NCBI RefSeq assembly: GCF_029852145.1
Contig: NC_079974.1
Coordinates: forward strand, 13,517,041 to 13,581,040
Direction: 5' to 3'
DNA from: Microplitis mediator
Lineage: Eukaryota; Arthropoda; Insecta; Hymenoptera; Braconidae
Length of the DNA stretch: 64,000 bases
The notes below the pieces were generated by a model. The model saw only the letters and a program-made list of their open reading frames with translations. It was not told the DNA's origin and ran no database searches. Within the stretch, counting starts at the first letter, position 1; the number at the start of each line of letters is the position of its first letter. This document shows, piece after piece, positions 45,897 to 55,798 of the stretch. The position numbers and the translations under genes were made by a program.

Positions 45897-47212
45897 CCGG
45901 TTTTCTGTTTCTTAACAGTATTTATTATTATTAAGTATTTTCCGTTTTTCGTTTCGCATCTGCCCCGAGTATGGATCATCCCTGTTCCATTGATGTAGTA
46001 ATCTTTTTCGACTGGGTCCAAACATTTGAGACTTAATTTTTCCTCTTTGCAGGTCGAGTAAGCCCAAGAGTTTGTTTGATTGAGCTTTATCCACGTAGTT
46101 TTGCAATCGGGGATAATGCGGATGTTGCAAGTTCTCGAAATGACTTCTGTCGATTTCAAGAGCAGCTTCATTTCGCAGTCGACTTCTTCAGGATCTTCTG
46201 TAGTTTGGAATGGGACGTCGGGACGACACGATAGATCTTCTCCGATGGTTCTGCATTTATTTATATATTCAGAGTCTGCCAGGAAAAATCTTCGCAGGCC
46301 TGGATCTGTAACCAAGAACCTTTTCGATGGTAAAATGGTCAAAGTTTGAATTTTTCCATTCACGTTTTCTGGTTTTGGCAACGGTCTCATTTCATATGAT
46401 AATAGCGGAATCTTGTGGAACAGAGGCAAGGTTACTATAATGAGTAAATAACCTTTTGCCCTCGCTTCGATGATGGTTTCGGCCTCTCTCAGGACTCGTA
46501 GGTGGTGATTGGCGACCTCCAAGCGCTCATCCCCCAGCATGAGGACTTTCGTGACATAAACGACTTTTTCTAAGGAGTTTAGCGTTGCGTTTATGAATGC
46601 GTGAGTGACGTCCGTAACTTTGTTCAGATTGGACTGCATCTGAGCCTCACTCTGAAGGATGGTATTAATCTCACTCTTGACGATGTGAGTGGCGTTCTGT
46701 ACCAGGTGCACCATTTCGGCATTATCTTGGTATAACTTGTTGATTTCCTTATTAATGTGTTCTTTGTTTTCATAATCCATGGTCCCAAACAATTCTCGAG
46801 AAATCGTGCCTATGAAACCGAACCATGGGGCTCTCTGGTAACGGTCAAGTGGCGGCGTTTGGAAATTTGTTTCGTCGAGGAGTTGGTCTAAGCGATGTCT
46901 GGCCTGATATATTCCGACCTGTACCTCATTTATCATGTCGATTTTCAGATAGTGCATGCAGGACCCGACGTCGATGATCTTGGCACAAGCAAGCATGGTT
47001 GAATGTATATGTTCCAACTCGAAGGGGTACAGGTCTACCAACCCCTTGACGTTAATGGAAGAAATGATGCACCAATTTTCTTCAACCAAGTGGATCTTCT
47101 TAAATGGGTCATACAATAACCCTGGGTTGTCCACCAATGGTTGGATGGTCATGACGTCCTTGGATTGGCTGCTTTCTATGATGATGACCAGGAATATCAA
47201 CAATGGCTTCAT
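45884..47212 (-). pseudogene. env: G3 Env ectodomain (errantivirus / baculovirus-F-like)
   Basis: This 442-codon frame begins with a signal peptide (residues 1-17). A basic R-x-x-R site at 124-127 is directly followed by a hydrophobic, Gly-rich segment ending in LFGTMD. That is the cleavage site and fusion-peptide arrangement of gypsy-type Env and baculovirus F proteins. A helical region and a Cys-rich C-terminal half with N-glycosylation sequons follow. The ATG has a good context (CACCATGA) and lies 24 bases after a splice acceptor. The frame ends before the membrane helix, so it is inactivated by a frameshift. Confidence 0.85.
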
Positions 47213-47235
47213 GGTGGTAAATTATTTCCTTGGAT

Positions 47236-47250
47236 CTGAAACAGAGAACA
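47236..47250 (-). promoter_or_regulatory. Splice acceptor for G3 env RNA
   Basis: The minus strand reads TTCTCTGTTTCAG/ATCC, a pyrimidine-rich acceptor just upstream of the env ATG and at the very end of pol. Paired with the LTR donor, it gives the standard errantivirus subgenomic RNA. Confidence 0.75.
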
Positions 47251-48546
47251 TTATAAAGGTTTAGCTTTGTGGTCGACAACAGGTTTAGCCTTATTAGGGT
47301 TGACCAATTTTCGGTTCCCTTTGTCGTTCAGGTAAATAAGACTCCCAAATTCGTTAATTTCGACAATTTCATAAGGCCCGGTGTAATAAACATCGAGTTT
47401 ATTCTTCCTTGGCTCTTTTAAAACATAAATGAAATCACCAACTTTAAAAGTTCTGGCATGTATGTGCCGATCATAACGAATTTTGGAATCCTGTTTCGCC
47501 TTATTAAGACAATCAGCCGCGATTTCTCTAACTTCTGTCAGTCTTCCCATAAGGTCAGCGAGATAATCAGAATAAGTTTCGATCCTGGAATAATCAGGGA
47601 ATTGGGTTGGCAACCGAGCTCTTCGACCAAACATCAACTCAAATGGAGTGAATTTGGTAGAAGTATGCACATTGGTATTGTAACTCAACGCAGCAAGACC
47701 CACATATCGATCCCAGTTCGGATACTTATCTGAAATTACTCGCAAGAAGTCTATTAATGGTTGATGGCTTCGTTCTAAGGACCCATTTGACTGGGGATAG
47801 TAACCCGAAGTCGTTAGTCTTTGTATTTTTAAAGCTTTTGCAAGCTGTTGAATTATTTTCGGAGTGAATGACGTACCTTTGTCTGAGAGGATAACTCTCG
47901 GACACCCGTAATAACACATGTATCGATCGACAAGGGCTTCAGCCACTGTTGTCGATCGGATATCGGGTATTGGGATCGCGGTTACGGCTTTCGAAAAATT
48001 ATCCTGAATCGTCGGGATATGGACATTTCCACTTCTGGTCGTAGGAAGTGGTCCAACGGTATCGATGGAAATTTTCTCGAAGGGCTCGAAGGGAGTGTCG
48101 GTTATCATCATTGGTTGTTTAGTTTTTATTCGCGTGAGTTTGTTCTTCTGGCAAATTTCTTATTTCTGGATAAATTTGTAGATCTTTTCCTTCATGCCGG
48201 GCCAGTAGAATCTCTCGCGAATTCGCCAATAAGTTTTCACGACACCTTTGTGGCCTGCTATAGGGCTACAGTAGTTTTCTTCGATGATTTTATCGCGTAA
48301 TTCTTCGGCAGGAACTTCTATATTTCCTTCGCAAAAAGTTACCTCGATTGGACAATCGCCTAACTCTTGTATGAGACAAGGCTTTATGTTCAAATCATCG
48401 AAGTCATCCCCCTGTTTCGCTATGCGGAACGTATAAATCTCATGTTTGAACATGGATGCTCGTAGATTTCGTAGTCCTTCAATTAAATTTGTTAAGTCAA
48501 TTTTTTCGAAATGATTCTTCTTAACGAAGACAGTGAAGATGAAGCA
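47251..48546 (-). pseudogene. pol: G3 integrase, with one internal stop
   Basis: The zinc module has its histidine part intact (SPIAGHKG...RERFYWPGM). An in-frame TAA at 48160-48162 falls just before the C-x2-C-type end (EICQKNK). The catalytic core then reads on to 47251 with the D, D, E residues present (SIDTVG, LSDKG, GSLERS). A GPY-type C-terminal segment (YYTGPYEIVEI) follows. The frame starts just after another TAA at 48547-48549. Apart from these stops the domain looks functional. Confidence 0.88.
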
Positions 48547-50484
48547 TTAACCCAATTTAGTGACAAGTACGTCACCCATTTTTGGTTTAGCCGCCTTCAG
48601 GTCTTCCCGATTGATGAAAGTAAGATCTCTCAACAGACGTGAAACTGGTTTCATCATCTCGCAATCCAGAGACAGGAAATGCACCATGTGATCTCTCACA
48701 TACGTGATTCCATCTCGACTGTCTTTGAATTTAATTCGATTTTCAGGCAGTTTCGGAGGTCTGTCAGATTCAGAGCCAGATGAAGATGAAACTTCAGGTG
48801 GTGAGTAGTTTTGACCGCTCAAGTCTTCGGCCATGTCCGAAGAGGGAGGATCAAAGATGCACCATGGAGCTTGACTCGGAAATCTGGCTGGCAAATCATC
48901 ATTCATCGCCGGCTCATCCCCCAGTTGTTCGTCAACAACTTCCGGTTGAGTTACGTGACGAGGATCATATTCGTTTACCTGCGCATTTCCGTCGTCTTGC
49001 TCTCGGTGTACCTCTACTTGAATCACCATAGCTTCGTTCAATTGGCTTGCATTAGATTGGTCTGACTGAGAGGATCTCTCTATCCTCATTGTGCGATCGT
49101 TCGAAGAATATTCGTTTGGTGATCTGGGTTGCTGGCTCTTGATCAGCAACGTTTTTTCATTGTTATTTATTTTTAGGGAAGCTTCCCTTGATCGCTTGGG
49201 AGTTTCTGAGCATGCTATACTGGATGATGCAGCTGGAACATCTTCAGCATTCAACGTTTGACAAGTGGAAGGTCTTACTATGAAGATGGAATTTCTATTA
49301 TCTGCTTCTGCCCCGTCATTCCAATAGGAGGTTTTTGAGAGGTCATCATATTCCAGCCCTTTGTGCTCTTTCTGTGCAGCTCTCAACACAGTGTGTTTCC
49401 ACATGGGAGTAGATGGACTTGAACCACCACTTAAATATTTTTCGCGAAGTTTAGTGGCTCGCGACAACGGTGGAGTTGCTGGATTTGTCTCCACTTGGAC
49501 TTCTGGTTCAGAGCAGCTGGCTTCGCTCGAATCTTCGTCTTCTACTGTACTTTCGTTTTCACGAAGAAATTTGTCTTCTTCTTCTTCGTCAATTTCTGCA
49601 GACTCATCACTGTCGTTATTCTCGTCATGTTCGTGCGGTAGGTAGCTCTTTTCAAGGTACTCTCTGACTTCTCTGACCACTTGAGGGCTGGCTACCGGCA
49701 GAGGGTTGTAATAATCGTCTGGGCGAACGGTTTGATCTGCTTCAGTGTCAGGAGCCTTAATTGTTCGTTGTTCTAACGCTCTGTTAAAGCGTTCGAATGA
49801 TTTCCTCAGATCTTCCCGCATTTGTTGTCGATCTATCGCCTCGGGCGAGTTTTCATCCCCCTGATCGCTGGAACTTTTATCTCGTTCGTTCATTCGGTAT
49901 TCTTCGTTCATGAGTCGGACTGCTTCTTCTTCCTCCTCATCTGTTTCTTCATAATTTGTTTCAGGCTCTGGTTCTGGATCTATTGGTGCCTGAGGTCCTG
50001 ACGATGATCCTGTTTGTTTTTCTTCGAATACGTCGTCTTCGATAGATCCTGAAACGTCAGGTTCAGTGGTGCTTATTTCACAATAATTCACCTTTTTCCG
50101 ATTTGGGTTCATTTCCGTAGCTCGTCTCATACGAAGACGAGATGCAATTGTATCACGAGGTTGTGGAGCGCTGTTGACACGGGGTTTATTTTTACCTCCC
50201 GGTTTTCGACCTCGTTTTACTGCTGCTACTGCTTCGTCATCTGGACAAGAATTTTTCTTGAGCGGTAACATTATTGCTTCTTTGGTGGTTATCTCATTAG
50301 GGTTTGTCTCTGCCGGAGATCTTCCTTCAGGATTATACGATAATCCTTCAGCGTATTGCTCGGAGATTTTATGTCGAACAACAGCAGAGAATTTATATTC
50401 ACTCAATTTAGATCTCCATTTCATTTGGCGTTCTGTAACGGTTTGACTATCCTTCAACCAGGACATACAAGGACTACTTGTATA
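48547..50484 (-). pseudogene. pol: G3 Pol: RNase H remnant plus long disordered insert
   Basis: The first 50 codons are the end of RNase H, with the usual TDH and ADALSR residues degraded (TSS, AEGLSY). About 500 codons of Glu/Asp/Ser/Pro-rich, apparently disordered sequence follow, before the integrase. They contain an AT-hook-like KRGRKPGGKNKPR near the start, a basic RLRMRR patch, several acidic runs (for example EETDEEEEEAV), and no zinc or enzymatic motif. G2 has a shorter, differently composed insert (about 200 residues) at the same place. The frame ends at TAA 48547-48549. Its openness over 1.9 kb suggests it was under selection until recently. Confidence 0.75.
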
Positions 50485-50494
50485 CAAGGTGAAG

Positions 50495-50565
50495 GATAGC
50501 TCAACTGGTAGAGCACTCGGCGCGATACCGAATTGGTCTGGGTTCGATTCCCAGTTCGGGCTATC
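50495..50565 (+). repeat. tRNA-like head of SINE copy 1
   Basis: The A box TAGCTCAACTGG (50497-50508) and B box GGTTCGATTCC (50541-50551) are close to consensus for RNA polymerase III. The ends GATAGC and GCTATC pair, and CTGGG/CCCAG forms a T stem. The anticodon loop lacks the invariant U33, and the acceptor geometry is wrong for a working tRNA, so this is a SINE promoter rather than a tRNA gene. Confidence 0.75.
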
Positions 50566-50714
50566 TATATTTTTGTCAATTTATCTATAAATTGTCTTAT
50601 TGAGAGGTTTGCATGTTTAGGTTTCTACTATATTTAAATGGTGTATTACCGTACGAAGGACGGTGTGGCTCAATAAGTTATAGATCAAATTGAACGGAAT
50701 AGAGTATAGTGCCG

Positions 50715-50787
50715 GATAGCTCAACTAGTAGAGCACTCGGCGCGATACCGAATTGGTCTGGATTCGATTCCCAGTTCTGGCTATCTA
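50715..50787 (+). repeat. tRNA-like head of SINE copy 2
   Basis: This is nearly identical to copy 1, with A box TAGCTCAACTAG (50717-50728) and B box GATTCGATTCC (50761-50771), each with a substitution that may weaken it. Confidence 0.7.
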
Positions 50788-50865
50788 TATTTTTCTCAAT
50801 TTATCTATAAATTGTCTTATTGGGAGGTTTGCATGTTTAGGTTTCCACTATATTTAAATGGTATA

Positions 50866-51972
50866 TTTAAAAGGCTTACCGTAAAGGTAAGGCCGAAATT
50901 GTTGCACTGCGTACAAAACTGCCAAACATTCCTTTTCATTGTGTGTATATCTGGTTTCAGTTTCTTGCAAAACTCTAGATGTACATGACACAATTTTCTT
51001 GACATTTGTCTCTGGGTTCTCGGGAGTTTGATCTTCGTTATCGAGTTCTTGGCTCGAAATACCCGAGATGCCAACATCAGACGAACTAGTTGCTAGTATA
51101 AATGGTCGATTAAAATCTGGGTAAGCGAGGAATGAATTCTCGCACAATGCATTCTTTATGTCATCGAAAGCTTTTTGAGAATCAGCTGACCAGATGAACG
51201 GTTTAGTTTTTCTGGTAAGGTCAGTGATTGGTTTCGCTCTTTCAGCGAAGTTTTCGATGAAACGTCGATAGTAGTTAGCTAATCCCATAAATTTGCGCGC
51301 CTCCGTAAGATTACGGGGGTGGGACGCATTTTTAAGGGATGAAATCTTCTTTGGGTCAGGTTTCACGCCATCTTTAGTAATGATGTGACCCAAATATTCC
51401 ACCTCCGGGCAGAGAAACTTACATTTCTCGGGCTGAAGAGTTAGCCCAGCCTCTTGAAGGCGGTTGAAGAGTCTTTGCACTCGCACTTCGTGCTCTTCAA
51501 GCGAAGATGCGTAACTTACAAAATTATCCAGGTAAATGAACAATTCGGTGCCTTTTAAACCACTCAAGGTGGAGTCCATCATGCGTTGGAAAATTGCCGG
51601 AGCGCACTCAAGCCCAAAAGGCATGCAGCAATATTCCCAATGACCGTCAGGGGTGGAAAACGTGGTTTTCTCAGCATCCCTGGGATCCATTGGTACTTGA
51701 TGGAAACCGTTTGCAAGATCAAACACGCTGAAATATTTCGCTCCACCGAGTTGATCTAGAATGTCAATTATGAGTAGTAAGGGGTAAGCATCCCCGATGG
51801 TTATCTTATTCAAATTTCGAAAATCTATAACCATTCTCCATTTTTTATTACCTTGTGCGTCCGATTTCTTAGGGACGATCCAGAAGAGCGAATTATACGG
51901 AGATTTTGATTTACGTATAATTCCTTGTTTAAGTAAATTATCGACTTGTTTCTTGATTTCCTCGCGATGTTC
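50866..51972 (-). pseudogene. pol: G3 reverse transcriptase and first half of RNase H
   Basis: The frame is open from the stop at 51973 to the SINE. RT motifs are clear (WRMVIDFRNLNKI, SVFDLANGFHQV, MPFGLECAPAIFQRMM). However, the catalytic box reads YLDN instead of YLDD, replacing a metal-binding Asp. In RNase H the first catalytic region reads ATSSSDVGISG in place of the usual TDAS type; the Glu (NEKECLAVLYAV) remains. With the stop at 51973, the SINE and these changes, this polymerase should be inactive. Confidence 0.9.
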
Positions 51973-52845
51973 TTAAGGAAACCGGTATTGTTTGATTCGG
52001 ACTGGCGTATCACTCGTGGTTTCGATTTTACAAGTGAACTTTTTAGATCGTCCCAGGCGATCGCCAGGAAGGTGAAAAATATCATGATTTTTCTGTATGA
52101 GTTTAAATATTTGTCTTTTTTCGAGTCGATTGAGATGGTCCGTCGGAATTTTATTAAGGATCGCGTCGATACGCTCCCTTCTGGATAAGGATTTCCTTTC
52201 GGGTGAGGAATCAGATGTTTCAGAATTTCCATCTGAAAGATCTGGATGGTCGTATTCGAATTCTTCGAGAATCTGAGGCTCAATGTTGATTTCTGCCGGG
52301 TCGGATGTAGTATTGATGACCATACACATCGCTTGACTTTCATCCACTGAGACAACAGCTTCGCCCATTAAGAGTCCTTCCTCCAGAGGAATCTTACGGA
52401 GATAGCCTTGTTTGATTTTTGGATTCAAGACAGGTACGGAAACAGACATTCGCATACGGGGTGGGATTACGTATGAACGAGATGGTTTTACTCCTAGGCT
52501 GAAGTATAGAGGTCGAGAGGGTCGAGAGAATAAATTCAGAGATTGATGATGGTACGAGATTTCTGCCTGTTCCTTTCTCAGGAAGTTGTTTCCCAAAATG
52601 CCCACGCCATTGAAGGGTAAATTGCCCTCACAAACGTGAAATCGAATTTTGGATCCCAAAACTTTCAGTTCGACAGTACCGATCGTCTCCATGGGATGCC
52701 CATTCAAACCTCGGAGTAGCATCGTGTCACCACGATCCACTCTAATTTCGGGTTTAAGGGCCGAAGAATTTCTCAAACAGACATCCCCCCCCTGTGTCCA
52801 CAAGAAAGTATTGTAATTCTCCATGAAGGGAATTACACGAGTCAA
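51973..52845 (-). pseudogene. pol: G3 second protease domain and start of RT
   Basis: This 290-codon frame carries a protease body (LKPEIRV...TIGTVELKVLGSKIRFHV...GILGNNFLRKEQAEISY) whose active-site DTGG is encoded just upstream in the preceding frame. An 8-G run at 52776-52783 lies between them; a 7-base run would keep one frame. After the protease comes an acidic Ser-rich linker (GNSETSDSSPERKSLSRRER) and the start of the RT connection (KIPTDHLNRLEKRQIF, FHLPGD). It ends at a TAA (51973). The domain closely parallels the first protease immediately upstream. Confidence 0.85.
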
Positions 52846-53400
52846 AAATTTTTGGACCTGTCCCTAAGGACAGGATATACCCTCCGTCAAGGTCTTCTTC
52901 CATCGTAAAAGGGATAGGACGGGTAGGTCGATTTTTGATGACCAACGTATTCCAATAAAAGGAAATGCCAGCTCGTTCTTTGATGAAAAATTCATTTCCA
53001 AGGATACCCGGGTAACCTCCAGGTGATCCAGGTACTACTTGGAAACAAATATCTACTTCAAAAACCTTGAGCGTCACAGTTCCAATGATTGGCATACTGC
53101 TGGTCGCTATGCCGCCCGCTTTACCTCCGTTTTCTGGGTAAACGATGGTGTCATCCCCCAGAGCGTCGATACAAAGGAGGTTCAGGTCAGAACCTGTATC
53201 CAGTAGAACTTCACAACCACCCTGGAAGAGGTCTGGAGATTTCATCCAGACTCTCGGACCTTTACCGATTACTAGTGCGAGGGCTTCGGGCGTTGAAGGA
53301 TTTTGAATTCCTTCGCAGTCTGAGGCCTCTGCTGGGCACTCATGGATCGGCGAGGCTCGCGGGGCATACTCGCAGTCGCCTCGGCCTGTCAAGCGCCCAT
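52754..53400 (-). CDS. pro: G3 first protease domain (tandem protease arrangement)
   Basis: The frame is entered from gag by -1 frameshifting and is open for about 213 codons. It has an active site LLDTGSDLNLL, a flap-like GGIATSSMPIIGTVTLKVF segment and the conserved GILGNEFFIKERAGISFY, so it is a complete retroviral aspartic protease. About 55 codons later the same frame reads YFLVDTGG, the active site of a second protease whose body continues in the next frame (51973-52845). Matching segments (GTVTLKV/GTVELKV, GILGNEFF/GILGNNFL, RPTRPIPF/RPSRPLYF) show a tandem duplication. Confidence 0.85.
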
Positions 53401-54549
53401 CAAGTTTAAATGATCGTCGTTGTTTTTCCTAGGGGCGGATTTAGACGAGTCGCGGTGAGGGCAGAACGGACAGTTGCCACATGGAGCGTCTAATTTCAGA
53501 TGTTCCAGTTTTTCAGTGTCTATATCAGCAGGGTTAAACGTCACAGTCTTTTGTCTGGCCGGAAAATGCTCTTCTGTACGTGAACGTGACGGGCTTTTTT
53601 TGTACGTTCGTGAAGTCGAATCATCGACCCGGTTCTGACTACGTCCTCCTTTAGTCGAGGTATAAGCGTAAGTCAGGTAGTCTGCAGACGCTGCACTAGC
53701 GTCAGAGTCTACACTATCTTCGTCGTCTGTGTCATATTTACCACGTCTGTGATGATTTTTAGAATAGGTAAACGTACGTCCTCTGGTTTCCCGACGATCG
53801 TCGTGATCATCGTAATTCCGACGAGGTCTTTGATAGTCGTCTCTAGGGTATCGTCTGTTATAGTTACGGTCATAGTCTCTGCGGTCTCTGGGAGGGTAAC
53901 GCAAAAAATCGTTAGAGTCGCGTTTACGAGAAGGTCGCAAACACTCGCGTGTTCGCTCTTCTTTGATCGCCTTATACAGATCTTCCAACGTTTTTGGGTC
54001 TTTTAAACGCGCAAAACACTTCGGAAGGTCTAGCAAAGCAGAATAAAGAAGGTCGAATGCAACTTTTTCTTGTTGCGACATGATGGCATCTCGATTTTCG
54101 GCTAGTAGTGCAGCTTCCAGGCCTTTGATCATTCTGCGTAACCTGAAATAAAAGTCTTCGATGGTTTCTCCGTCCTTCGGGGACGCTGCAGCTAGACGTT
54201 TGTGCCAGATAAGAGCAGGATCGCCGTGGCGAAACCTCTCGCCCAGAGCGTCGAGAAGTTCTTCGACGCTGTGAATCGGAGTATATTCAATGATACTCTT
54301 AGCACGACCCGAAATTCTCTTTGTGATTTTTGCAACGAACATGTTATGGTGGTCCGGGAGGATGCATGGTAACCAGCTTCGTACGATTGCGTCAAATTCT
54401 CTGAAATCTTGTTCGCAAAATGGGCCTTCACCGTTAAATTTAGGTAGCTCTCGATAGAGATCCTTGGCCATATCGTACTGGGTTGGTGGGGTGTTTGCAT
54501 CGTGCAAAGTAGCATCCAGCCGGATGAGGAGTCTCTCGTTATCGGGCAT
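53389..54549 (-). CDS. gag: G3 Gag
   Basis: The 386-residue frame is intact. The N-terminal two thirds is a helical capsid-like region (YRELPKFNGEGPFCEQDFRE..., LLDALGERFRHGDPALIW...). The C-terminal third is very basic and rich in Arg, Asp and Tyr (DRRDYDRNYNRRYPRDDYQR), and probably binds RNA. There is no CCHC knuckle, as is common for errantivirus Gag; a CGNCPFCPH cluster near the end is the only Cys group. The frameshift heptamer lies at its 3' end. The start is the first ATG after the leader. Confidence 0.9.
   Translation of the reverse strand: MPDNERLLIRLDATLHDANTPPTQYDMAKDLYRELPKFNGEGPFCEQDFREFDAIVRSWLPCILPDHHNMFVAKITKRISGRAKSIIEYTPIHSVEELLDALGERFRHGDPALIWHKRLAAASPKDGETIEDFYFRLRRMIKGLEAALLAENRDAIMSQQEKVAFDLLYSALLDLPKCFARLKDPKTLEDLYKAIKEERTRECLRPSRKRDSNDFLRYPPRDRRDYDRNYNRRYPRDDYQRPRRNYDDHDDRRETRGRTFTYSKNHHRRGKYDTDDEDSVDSDASAASADYLTYAYTSTKGGRSQNRVDDSTSRTYKKSPSRSRTEEHFPARQKTVTFNPADIDTEKLEHLKLDAPCGNCPFCPHRDSSKSAPRKNNDDHLNLMGA
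53404..53410 (-). promoter_or_regulatory. G3 gag-pro -1 frameshift heptamer
   Basis: In the gag frame the minus strand reads CAT TTA AAC TTG, containing T-TTA-AAC, a canonical -1 slippery heptamer. The gag stop follows 12 bases later, and the protease frame is open in -1. Confidence 0.85.
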
Positions 54550-55770
54550 TTCTGCTGGTAAGCCGTGAGCTGGGGGAGGCGTTGATTTTTTCGCCTCCGG
54601 TGTTGTCTACTACGAGTAATGGTGGTGACCACACCCTAAGGTAATGGTGAAGCGACAATTTTATGAGTCGCTAAACTCGGAATGTAAATTGCTGACTTAG
54701 TCAGAAAGAGAGAATTTAATTAATGTAACGTGGACCTAAGTCCGCTTCCGCCGACCGGAAGCCGAGGCCTCGCCCTTTTGGGCATACTCGCGTTGCGTAA
54801 TCCCATATCTTCCACCCAGACGACACTCTCAGTCGAAACCAAGAGTGGACATTTACCGGGGGTATAATCAAAAATCCCCATTGCGTGTGGTATCTAACCA
54901 CAGCCACCACGAGTCCTACCTCACTCGGCCCCCCATTCCTTCCATCTCAGGAAATAAAGAGACTCTGGCCGAAATGGGGCTTGGAACGGGGCCCCCATGG
55001 TACCAATTCCCTGTATTGGTCTACAGGCTGCAGATAAGTGGTGAGTTGCAGCATAACTCATTACCCTAAAAGGGTTTCTTCCACATTATCTCACTTTGAT
55101 CGTAGGACGGCAACTAATAAAGATTGCCCTCTACCGTCATCCCCAAGTGATTATCATTTGCTAACTATAGCTTGTGATAGTATTCTGTACGGGCTTGTAT
55201 ACCTTAGAAGTTTAAGACAGTCAAAAGGGTAGGTCTCACCCGCGCAGAGGTACCTATTGGCTTCCTGCAACCACGGAGTTGCCACATGTTACAAGGTGCA
55301 AAACAAGTGGGCACCGCTAACGGTTGGAGTAATAGTCTCAGAACCCGCGAAGAGGGTGGTACTTGCTTGGTCTGACGCCCCCTAGAGGGCGCCAAAACCT
55401 CTTCTGAGGTCAGAAAGAGAAAGAAAGAGTTTCTTTCAACAGCTCAAAGCTGGGATAATAAAGTCGATGTTTGACATTTCGCTGACTCTGCGGGTTGATC
55501 GCGGAGTCGCGGACTGTGAACTCAGGTGTTTCGCAACTCGATTGAGGGGCAGAAAACGCTGAGTTCGCAATAAGTGGAATTGCTGACCGTTAAGGTGTGG
55601 CAAGTCCAAGAAGACAGGGTGTGGCACTTTCAAAAATGCCACGAAAATATAATTTTGAAATTTTCTTGAATTTTGAAAATAGGAAAATTTCCACAAATCT
55701 ACCTTTAATCGCAAAATTGGTAGAAAAAGTGATACCTGTGGCTCAAAAAGAAGGATTTTTAATTTCGAAA
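54550..55770 (-). other. G3 5' leader
   Basis: 1.2 kb lies between the primer site and gag, less AT-rich than the surroundings. Inverted motifs suggest a structured RNA (for example CGGAAG/CTTCCG types near 54740 and GACGCCCCCTAGAGGGCGCC near 55375). Packaging or translation signals would be expected here. No ORF with a recognisable domain is present. Confidence 0.6.
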
Positions 55771-55788
55771 ATCCCACCGCTGCCACCA
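55771..55788 (-). other. G3 primer-binding site, tRNA-Leu-like
   Basis: The minus strand reads TGGTGGCAGCGGTGGGAT, complementary to the 3' end of a tRNA-Leu of the UAG/AAG type including CCA. It lies 10 bases inside the 5' LTR. Confidence 0.85.
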
Positions 55789-55798
55789 GTGTTCTTTA

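Larger units (their letters stand above)
50485..50865 (+). mobile_element. Tandem tRNA-derived SINE inserted in G3 pol
   Basis: A unit of about 220 bp is present twice, the second copy shorter. Each copy starts with a tRNA-like region and continues TATATTTTT, CAATTTATCTATAAATTG and GAGGTTTGCATGTTTAGGTT. The insertion splits RNase H of G3 and is flanked by GTATA on both sides (50480-50484 and 50861-50865), a candidate target duplication. No A-tail is visible. The dimeric form may reflect transcription past the first copy or unequal recombination. Confidence 0.75.

Noticed and set aside
50495..50787. Two functional tRNA genes
   Set aside because: A and B boxes are good, but the anticodon loop lacks U33 and the acceptor stem does not fit. 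The copies continue into a shared SINE body.
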